7,433 bases of DNA from Chlorobiota bacterium (lineage in GTDB: Bacteria; Bacteroidota; Bacteroidia; Bacteroidales; JAADGE01). The position numbers were made by a program, and so were the translations under genes. The stretch spans positions 1 to 7,433 of the forward strand of contig JAADEE010000225.1 in the NCBI GenBank assembly GCA_013153575.1. The letters are read 5' to 3'. This document shows, in pieces, positions 1-7,433 of this stretch. A model generated the notes under the pieces. It saw only the letters and a list, made by a program, of their open reading frames with translations. It did not search any database and was not told where the DNA came from. Position 1 is the stretch's first letter, and each line of letters opens with the position of its first letter.

Positions 1-203
1 ATAACTCCGTTTTCTAATATTGCTCTTTTTATGTTAGGATTTCTAAAAAATTGTAAAACAATAAAAAGTAAAACTAAAGATGCTGCTAAAAAGAAATATA
101 AAACTTCTGTACAATTACAAAATAAGAAAACTGTTAAGTTTAAAACTATTAATACTGCAATTACTATAAATATGGTTGCAAAACCTTCTTTATGAAATCT
201 CAT
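1..203 (-). CDS. psd: Phosphatidylserine decarboxylase, N-terminal part (runs off left edge)
   Basis: This is the 5' end of a gene read leftward from ATG at 203-201; 67 complete codons are in the window. The protein starts MRFHKEGF, followed by two hydrophobic segments (about residues 8-28 and 33-53) and then QFFRNP at 51-56. The order RFHKEG, membrane hairpin, FFRNP is the N-terminus of the short prokaryotic phosphatidylserine decarboxylases, which convert phosphatidylserine to phosphatidylethanolamine at the inner membrane. The self-cleavage site that makes the pyruvoyl cofactor lies beyond the edge, so activity cannot be judged. The gene starts 24 bases after the cdsA stop, and no stop codon interrupts that gap in the psd frame. 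Its place directly after cdsA, which makes the CDP-diacylglycerol used for phosphatidylserine, supports the call. No Shine-Dalgarno sequence is visible. Confidence 0.82.
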   Translation of the reverse strand, partial: MRFHKEGFATIFIVIAVLIVLNLTVFLFCNCTEVLYFFLAASLVLLFIVLQFFRNPNIKRAILENGV

Positions 204-227
204 AATATAATATTTTGTTTCTTGGTA

Positions 228-1058
228 TTAAAATGAATATTCTAAAATTTTAAGATATAAAAAAATCATAGGTGCAGCAAAAAATGTACTATCAAATCTA
301 TCTAACATACCTCCATGTCCGGGCATAATTCTTCCGGAATCTTTTACTCCTGCTCTTCTTTTCAGATGAGATTCTACTAAATCTCCGTAAGTTCCAAAAA
401 CAGAAACGACTGTTGCAAAAATAAACCACTCAATAAGATTAAGTTCTGTAAACCATAAAGAAATAAAATATGCAGCAACTAATGCTGTAAAATAACCTCC
501 AATTGTTCCTTCCCAAGTTTTTTTAGGTGAAATTTTTTCAAATAATTTATGTTTCCCTAACATTGAACCAAAAATATATGCTCCACTATCATTTGCCCAT
601 ATCATTACAAACATTGCTAAAACATATTCGTAAGTATATTGGTTTTCATTTATTCCTGCAAAAGCAATAAAGTTAATTGTTGAAAGTGGTATAGCTACAT
701 AAATTAAAGCAACCAATGTAAAAGCAATACATGTAAAATGAGTTTCTCTTTTACTGTAAAGTTGAATTATAAACATTAAAATTATAAGGAAAATTGTAAA
801 GTAAAATCCTGATGAAGGAATTACTCCTTTTGCAACAAAAAAACTTGTAATAAATAATACTACTCCCAAAAATATTCCATATTTTTTTTGACTATAATGT
901 TGTTTTTTTTCAAATAAATTATACAATTCCCATTGAGATATTCCTGTAATAACCAAAAATATACCTAAAAACAGATATTCATTTATTAATATTCCGCTTA
1001 ATAAAACTATTAAAAATAATGCTGCGGTTAATGCTCTTTTAATAAGGTCTTTTTTCAA
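228..1058 (-). CDS. cdsA: Phosphatidate cytidylyltransferase (CDP-diacylglycerol synthase)
   Basis: CdsA joins CTP and phosphatidic acid to give CDP-diacylglycerol, the precursor of the bacterial phospholipids, in the inner membrane. The 276-residue protein has the usual length and is almost wholly hydrophobic, with about eight membrane segments. The family signature spans residues 230-256: S230, K233-R234, K239-D240, then PGHGG at 246-250 and DRFD at 253-256. A second conserved block covers 154-184 (WANDSGAY, then SPKKTWEG). The start codon is TTG at 1058-1056. The upstream gene's TAA stop lies in the same frame 9 bases earlier, and the first internal Met codon is near residue 95, so TTG is the only reasonable start. 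ATT just upstream is a remote alternative. The gene sits between the DUF2007-repeat gene and psd with very short gaps, so it is probably translated from one operon mRNA. Confidence 0.95.
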   Translation of the reverse strand: MKKDLIKRALTAALFLIVLLSGILINEYLFLGIFLVITGISQWELYNLFEKKQHYSQKKYGIFLGVVLFITSFFVAKGVIPSSGFYFTIFLIILMFIIQLYSKRETHFTCIAFTLVALIYVAIPLSTINFIAFAGINENQYTYEYVLAMFVMIWANDSGAYIFGSMLGKHKLFEKISPKKTWEGTIGGYFTALVAAYFISLWFTELNLIEWFIFATVVSVFGTYGDLVESHLKRRAGVKDSGRIMPGHGGMLDRFDSTFFAAPMIFLYLKILEYSF

Positions 1059-1067
1059 AATTCTATT

Positions 1068-2006
1068 TTATAAGTTATTTATTAATTCACTTGCTTTTTC
1101 AAAATAATCTTCTTCTGTTAAAAGTTCAATTTCTCCTAATAAAAATGCACTTCCTTTTTCATTAATAATTACAGATGGAATATTTTCAGCATCTAAAATA
1201 CTTTTATAATAAAGGGCATTTGCTATATTTGAGAATGTTTTTAATTCAACCCATTTTATATTTGAATTAATTATTTCTTTGGCAAGTTCAACATTATCTT
1301 TCTCAACAAAAAGTTTAAATAAATTATCTTGTTTTTTAATTATTGCTTTCACAGAGTTTTTAGAAAGTGTTTCTTCTATCTTCTCAATTGATGAGTAAGT
1401 TTCTGATTCTTTTACAAGCTCAAATCCTTTTAATTCTGATATTACTCTTTTTGCTTTATCAAAATCTTCATTTTTTACGTAAATATTTACTAATTCTAAA
1501 TGATAATCGGAATCTTTCTTTTTAATTATAATTGAATTTATTAAGTTTTCAGAAAGTAAATCAACATAGTACTTTGTTTGTCTAACTTTTTTACACTCTA
1601 ATACTTTTTTCCAACCTGTAAGTTTTTCTCCTGTTAAGTAAGGAATTGTTTTTTCAAGGTTTTCATTATCAACGTAAAGTTCATAGTTCCCAAGAATATA
1701 TTTTTCACTTTCTTGCCGTTTTATTGAAGTTTCAATTCCTGCTTCTTGCAATATTTTTTGAAAAAGCAAAATAGGCTTCATATCAATAAAAGAATTAATT
1801 TTTGTAAGACCTGCAAAATCGTTAATTAATGCTTTTGCTTTTTTTTCATCTTTTTCTTCAACAAAAAGTTCAATATCTCCAAAAAGGAACATACTATCTT
1901 TTTCATTAATAATTACAGAATTAATACCGTTCTGAGAAAGAATATTTTTTCTTAATTCAGCTTGGTGCATTCTTTTAAACGATTGAATTTTTACCCAGTT
2001 TTCCAT
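1068..2006 (-). CDS. Protein of five tandem degenerate DUF2007-like repeats, function unknown
   Basis: The 312-residue protein has no signal peptide and no membrane segment; it is rich in Lys, Glu, Ile and Asn and is probably cytoplasmic. By eye it divides into five related units of about 55-64 residues: 1-64, about 68-128, 131-193, 195-248 and 250-312. Each runs as a beta-rich opening (W/F-V-x-L/I), a helix with Ala/Lys and Leu, a G/S-I/V-x-x-x-I-I-K/N-K segment, an acidic I-E-L-x-V strand, and a final helix with K-A-x-x-x-I. This is the pattern of the small DUF2007 family (called putative prokaryotic signal-transducing protein), usually one domain per protein. Units 1 and 5 are closest to each other; unit 4 is the most worn. 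The gene starts 12 bases after the ftsH stop and ends 9 bases before cdsA, so it is part of the operon. The role is unknown; a link to FtsH substrates or membrane lipid supply is only a guess from position. Confidence 0.72.
   Translation of the reverse strand: MENWVKIQSFKRMHQAELRKNILSQNGINSVIINEKDSMFLFGDIELFVEEKDEKKAKALINDFAGLTKINSFIDMKPILLFQKILQEAGIETSIKRQESEKYILGNYELYVDNENLEKTIPYLTGEKLTGWKKVLECKKVRQTKYYVDLLSENLINSIIIKKKDSDYHLELVNIYVKNEDFDKAKRVISELKGFELVKESETYSSIEKIEETLSKNSVKAIIKKQDNLFKLFVEKDNVELAKEIINSNIKWVELKTFSNIANALYYKSILDAENIPSVIINEKGSAFLLGEIELLTEEDYFEKASELINNL
1120..1175 (-). repeat. Internal DNA repeat, copy within DUF2007-like unit 5
   Basis: This stretch encodes the NxPSVIINEKGSAFLLGEIEL region of unit 5. 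It matches 1864-1919, 744 bases away, at 46 of 56 positions without gaps; 1154-1175 is identical to 1898-1919 (22 bases). The two coding copies keep the same frame (744 is 248 codons). The other units are not this alike at the DNA level, which suggests a later duplication or gene conversion between the outer units, or strong shared constraint. Confidence 0.7.
1864..1919 (-). repeat. Internal DNA repeat, copy within DUF2007-like unit 1
   Basis: This is the partner of the repeat at 1120-1175, encoding the INSVIINEKDSMFLFGDIEL region of unit 1. The identity is 46 of 56 bases by hand alignment, highest at the end that encodes VIINEK. Confidence 0.7.
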
Positions 2007-2018
2007 AGTATAGTTTTT

Positions 2019-4445
<2,427 letters not shown>

Positions 4446-4474
4446 ATTTTGTTTGTATTTATCTTTTTAATCTG

Positions 4475-4503
4475 CAAATTTAATTAATTTTATGCTATGA
4501 GAA
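4475..4503 (-). promoter_or_regulatory. Candidate Bacteroidota-type promoter for the rsfS-ftsH operon
   Basis: On the minus strand TAAATTTG (4482-4475) fits the TAnnTTTG -7 element of Bacteroidota promoters. TTC at 4503-4501, 18 bases upstream, is a two-of-three match to the TTG -33 element. Transcription would start near 4470, giving a leader of about 25 bases before ATG at 4445. The leader is A-rich with no Shine-Dalgarno sequence, as is usual in this phylum. A second TAnnTTTG match (TATATTTG, 4545-4538) has no upstream TTG at the right distance. Confidence 0.35.
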
Positions 4504-4513
4504 ATTATATTTT

Positions 4514-4521
4514 TATAATTG
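4514..4521 (+). promoter_or_regulatory. Weak candidate -7 element for the glycerate kinase gene
   Basis: TATAATTG matches TAnnTTTG at 7 of 8 positions if the two n positions are counted as free, and ends 34 bases before the glycerate kinase ATG. No TTG is seen at the proper distance upstream. The rightward pair must have a promoter in the 110-base divergent gap or inside the fusion gene, and this is the best site I can see; the evidence is thin. Confidence 0.2.
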
Positions 4522-4555
4522 TTCGTTTCCCCTTGTTCAAATATAATACAATTTA

Positions 4556-5695
4556 ATGAAAAAGTTTAATAATATACTAATTGCTACTGACAAATTTAAA
4601 TTTACTTTAAGTGCAAAAGATGCTGTTAATGCTATATACAAAGGACTTAAAGATTATAACAACATAAAAATACATAAACTTCCTATTGCCGATGGCGGAG
4701 AAGGAACTTCTGAAATATTATCAGTTTTTTTTAATGCAAAAAAAGTTAATATAACAGTAAATAATCCTATCTTTAATAAAATTAAAACTCATTATTATTT
4801 TTCAGATAAAAACAAAACTGCAATAATTGATTTAGCAAGTGCATCAGGCTTACAATTATTAAAAAAAATTGAACAAAAGCCAATGCAAACAAGTAGTTTT
4901 GGAACAGGAGAAATTATTTTGGACGCTTTAAATAAAGGTGCAAAAAAAATAATTATAGGTTTAGGCGGAAGTGCTACAAATGATTGTGGAATAGGTGCTG
5001 CTAATGCATTAGGATATAAATTCTTAAACAGCAAAGGAGTTGAGCTTAAAGCAATAGGAAAAAACTTAATTAATATTTCAAAAATTGATAATAGCAATGT
5101 AACACCATTACTAAAAGAAGTTGAAATTATTGCTCTTTACGATGTTAAAAATAAACTTTACGGAAAAAATGGTGCTGCATATGTTTTTGCAAAACAAAAA
5201 GGTGCAAACAATACAGAAATAAACATTTTAGACAAAGGACTAAAAAATATTACACAAATAATTAAATATCAATACAGTAAAAACATTTCAAACATTAAAG
5301 GAGGAGGAGCTGCCGGAGGCTTTGGTGCAGGTGCTTTTGCTTTTTTTAATACAAAATTAATACAAGGAAGTAATTTTATTTTTGACACAATAAATATTGA
5401 CAACTATATTAACAATAGTGATTTGATAATAACAGGAGAAGGCAAATTTGACAAACAAAGTTTAGATGGAAAAATTGTTGGAGAACTTATAAAAAAAGCA
5501 GATTATTTTAAAAAACCAACTATTGTTATTTGTGGAGTTTCCGAATTAAAAAAAGAAGATGTTAAATCAAAATACTTACAATCAATTATTCCCTTATTTT
5601 CTTACGATGTAGATATTGAAATTGCAAAAAATAAATCGAGAACATTAATTTCTGAAAGAATACGTTTGCTCTTTAAAGATTATTTATATTTTTGA
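4556..5695 (+). CDS. Glycerate kinase (GarK/GlxK family)
   Basis: Enzymes of this family phosphorylate D-glycerate with ATP in the cytoplasm; the E. coli members make 2-phosphoglycerate, which enters glycolysis. The 379 residues match the usual length. Family motifs appear in order: ATDKFKFTLSA at 10-20, ADGGEGT at 45-51, TSSFGTGEI at 112-120, GLGGSATNDCGIG at 135-147, YDVKNKLYGKNGAA at 195-208 followed by FAKQKGA, GGGAAGGFGAGA at 249-260, and TGEGKFDKQSLDGK at 293-306. The segment usually read CDVDNPL is altered here to YDVKNKL, though the Asp is kept; whether this changes the substrate is unknown. The ATG start places the family's N-terminal strand correctly. The gene diverges from the rsfS-ftsH operon and lies 33 bases before the DUF4301 gene, probably in one transcript. 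No glyoxylate or serine pathway gene is in view, so the source of glycerate is not shown. Confidence 0.92.
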   Translation: MKKFNNILIATDKFKFTLSAKDAVNAIYKGLKDYNNIKIHKLPIADGGEGTSEILSVFFNAKKVNITVNNPIFNKIKTHYYFSDKNKTAIIDLASASGLQLLKKIEQKPMQTSSFGTGEIILDALNKGAKKIIIGLGGSATNDCGIGAANALGYKFLNSKGVELKAIGKNLINISKIDNSNVTPLLKEVEIIALYDVKNKLYGKNGAAYVFAKQKGANNTEINILDKGLKNITQIIKYQYSKNISNIKGGGAAGGFGAGAFAFFNTKLIQGSNFIFDTINIDNYINNSDLIITGEGKFDKQSLDGKIVGELIKKADYFKKPTIVICGVSELKKEDVKSKYLQSIIPLFSYDVDIEIAKNKSRTLISERIRLLFKDYLYF

Positions 5696-5728
5696 AAAAA
5701 CTTAAAGTAATAATCAATAAACAAACAT

Positions 5729-7237
5729 ATGTTTACATCAAAAGACTTAAAACAATTTTCAAAAAAAGGCATTAGTAAAGAACAAGTTGAAGAACAAATA
5801 AACCATTTTATAAAAGGTTTTCCTTTTGTTAATATTATAAAAGCAGCAACAATTAATAACGGAATTGTTAAGTTAGAAAACGACAAACTAAACAAATACA
5901 TAAAATTATATGAAGATGCAACAAACAATGAAAAAATTGTAAAATTTGTTCCTGCATCGGGTGCTGCAAGCAGAATGTTTAAAAAACTATTTGAATTTAA
6001 AGATGATAAAAATGCAAATATTGAAGATGAAAAATATAAAGATGTTAAACTTTTCTTTAAAAACATTTCGGAATTTGCTTTTTATGATGATTTAAAAGAT
6101 GCTTGCAGTCAAGGTGTTGATTTTGAAAGAGACCACAAACTAATTTTAGGTTGCCTGTTAGACAAAAGAGGCTTAAACTATGGAAATCTGCCCAAAGGAT
6201 TACTTAAATTTCATAAATATAAAGATAAATCAAGAACCCCGGCCGAAGAGCATTTAATTGAAGGTATTAAATATGCAAATTCAAATGAACTTGTAAATAT
6301 TCATTTTACAATTTCGCCTGAACATAAAAAAGCTTTCACAAAGCATATTAAAAATGTTAAAAAAGAATATGAAAAAAAATTCAATGTAAAATTCAATATT
6401 GATTTTTCGGTTCAAAAAAGTTCTACCGATACAATTGCCGTTGATTTGCAAAATAAACCTTTCAGAGAAAAAGATGGAAAAATTCTTTTCAGACCGGGCG
6501 GACATGGTGCTTTAATTGAAAATTTAAATGACATTGATGCTGATATTATTTTTGTTAAAAATATTGATAATGTAGTTCCTGATAGCCTAAAAAAAGACAC
6601 AATTACATATAAAAAAGCTATTGCAGGAATTTTAATTGATAAAAGAAATCATATCTTTAATTTAATTGAAAAACTTCAAAATAATTTAAGTGAAGAAGCC
6701 ATTAATGAAGCAAAATCTTTTCTTGAAAATGAGCTTTTTATATCGCTTGATAATGAATTTGAAAATAAATCAGACGAAGACAAAGCAAAATACCTACTAC
6801 GCAAACTTAACCGTCCTGTAAGGGTTTGCGGTATGGTTAAAAATGAAGGTGAACCCGGTGGAGGACCTTTCTTTGTACAAAATGACAGTGGTTCTGTTTC
6901 TTTACAAATTGTTGAAGGTGCACAAATTGATATGTCAAATCCTGAAAAAACAAAAATTATTGAAAATGCAACACATTTTAATCCTGTTGACTTAGTTTTA
7001 GCAGTAAAAGATTACAAAGGAAATAGTTTTGACCTTCATAAATTCATTGACCATGAAACAGGTTTTATTTCTAAAAAATCAAAAGATGGAAAAGATTTAA
7101 AAGCATTAGAATTACCGGGTTTATGGAATGGTGCAATGGCAAAATGGAATACTATTTTTGTTGAAGTTCCTATTTCAACATTTAATCCTGTAAAAGAAGT
7201 AAATGACTTGTTAAGAGATACTCACAAAGAATTATAA
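5729..7237 (+). CDS. DUF4301 family protein, possible nucleotidyltransferase-like fold
   Basis: I recognise the 502-residue protein as DUF4301, a family without assigned function known mainly from Bacteroidota. The basis is the FKGFPFxxIxxAATI type opening (about 28-42), KFVPASGAASRMFK at 72-85, the RPGGHGALIENL block at 255-266, GMVKNEGEPGGGPFF at 368-382, and the LPGLWNGAMAKWNTIFVEV block at 462-480. It has no signal peptide or membrane segment, so it is probably cytoplasmic. Several blocks fall in the order seen in UDP-sugar pyrophosphorylases: a Gly/Ser-Arg loop near the start (77-83), PKG at 155-157, HFTISPEH at 192-199, GGHGALIENL at 257-266, and FVKNIDN at 275-281 with D280 placed like a metal-binding Asp. 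That resemblance is my reading and not a computed match. The gene follows glycerate kinase after 33 bases that hold two in-frame TAA codons; its 3' end overlaps the convergent gene by 6 bases. Confidence 0.85.
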   Translation: MFTSKDLKQFSKKGISKEQVEEQINHFIKGFPFVNIIKAATINNGIVKLENDKLNKYIKLYEDATNNEKIVKFVPASGAASRMFKKLFEFKDDKNANIEDEKYKDVKLFFKNISEFAFYDDLKDACSQGVDFERDHKLILGCLLDKRGLNYGNLPKGLLKFHKYKDKSRTPAEEHLIEGIKYANSNELVNIHFTISPEHKKAFTKHIKNVKKEYEKKFNVKFNIDFSVQKSSTDTIAVDLQNKPFREKDGKILFRPGGHGALIENLNDIDADIIFVKNIDNVVPDSLKKDTITYKKAIAGILIDKRNHIFNLIEKLQNNLSEEAINEAKSFLENELFISLDNEFENKSDEDKAKYLLRKLNRPVRVCGMVKNEGEPGGGPFFVQNDSGSVSLQIVEGAQIDMSNPEKTKIIENATHFNPVDLVLAVKDYKGNSFDLHKFIDHETGFISKKSKDGKDLKALELPGLWNGAMAKWNTIFVEVPISTFNPVKEVNDLLRDTHKEL

Positions 7238-7433
7238 TTTAGTTCTGTAAAAAAGAACAGAACCTATAATTGCAGGAATTGCCAAATTAATAATCCAAAG
7301 TAATGCTGTTGCAGAAATAATTCCGACAATATTTGAGGAAAACATTCCAATAAAAAATATTGCGGCAGTTCCTCTTATGCCTATTTCGGCAAAAGTAAAA
7401 GTTGGTATAACTGAACTTATAAAATATGTAAGA
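7232..7433 (-). CDS. Lysylphosphatidylglycerol synthase/UPF0104-type membrane protein, C-terminal end (runs off right edge)
   Basis: Read leftward from the right edge, 66 codons end in TAA at 7234-7232. The peptide is strongly hydrophobic: an IPTFTFAEIGIRG segment followed by two membrane spans (AAIFFIGMFSSNIVGIISA and ALLWIINLAIPAIIGSVLF) and a short basic end, YRTKL. The PxxxxxEIGIRG block before the last two spans resembles the conserved P-L-G-G-R/E region of the LPG-synthase transmembrane (flippase-like) family, in the form I associate with Bacteroidota. The substrate cannot be told from this fragment; stand-alone members lack the aminoacyl-transferase domain of MprF. The gene is convergent with the DUF4301 gene, and its stop and last codon overlap that gene's last codon and stop (7232-7237). 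Confidence 0.7.
   Translation of the reverse strand, partial: LTYFISSVIPTFTFAEIGIRGTAAIFFIGMFSSNIVGIISATALLWIINLAIPAIIGSVLFYRTKL
7242..7263. terminator. Possible hairpin between the convergent genes
   Basis: GTTCTGT (7242-7248) and ACAGAAC (7257-7263) form a perfect 7-base stem with an 8-base A-rich loop, beginning 4 bases after the DUF4301 stop. No T tract follows on either strand, and the hairpin lies inside the last codons of the convergent membrane gene. It may help end transcription in both directions, but a normal intrinsic terminator is not shown. Confidence 0.3.

Noticed and set aside
1860..1925. DUF2007 internal repeats as a CRISPR or mobile-element signature
   Set aside because: There are only two close copies, in frame inside a coding gene, with matching protein repeats; no spacers, terminal inverted repeats or transposase are present.
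4538..4545. Second TAnnTTTG match on the minus strand as the main operon promoter
   Set aside because: No TTG lies at the right distance upstream, and the nearer element at 4475-4482 has a better partner.
4795..6600. Minus-strand ORFs of 62-128 codons
   Set aside because: They lie opposite the glycerate kinase and DUF4301 genes, both well supported on the plus strand.

Overview
The window reads as chromosomal DNA from a very AT-rich member of the Bacteroidota. Signs of this are: the FtsH has the RAGRFDR form of the arginine-finger motif common in that phylum; a DUF4301 gene is present, a family I know mainly from Bacteroidota; the rsfS, ftsH, cdsA and psd genes stand in the order familiar from that phylum; start codons lack clear Shine-Dalgarno sequences; and a TAnnTTTG-type promoter element lies upstream of the leftward operon. 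I see no mobile element, CRISPR array, tRNA or rRNA. There is no gene-free stretch over 300 bases; the longest gap is the 110-base divergent region at 4446-4555.

Leftward (minus-strand) operon, 4445 down to 1: an rsfS-ftsH fusion gene, a gene of five degenerate DUF2007-like repeats, cdsA (CDP-diacylglycerol synthase, TTG start), and the 5' end of psd (phosphatidylserine decarboxylase), which runs off the left edge. Gaps are 12, 9 and 24 bases, and all four ORFs lie in one reading frame. The operon joins ribosome silencing and membrane protein quality control to phospholipid synthesis.

Rightward pair, 4556-7237: a glycerate kinase, then after 33 bases a DUF4301 protein. By eye, the DUF4301 protein carries motifs ordered like those of UDP-sugar pyrophosphorylases. 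At the right edge the 3' end of a convergent gene for a membrane protein (lysylphosphatidylglycerol synthase/UPF0104 type) overlaps the DUF4301 gene by 6 bases.

The most striking item is the rsfS-ftsH gene. The ribosome-silencing factor RsfS is fused in frame to the N-terminus of the membrane protease FtsH, with no start codon for a separate FtsH. The linker also holds A-rich slippery heptamers, one of them A AAA AAG as in dnaX, followed by three consecutive stops in the -1 frame. A -1 slip would release an ordinary-length free RsfS. This may be a dnaX-like two-product gene, or the scar of a recent gene fusion.
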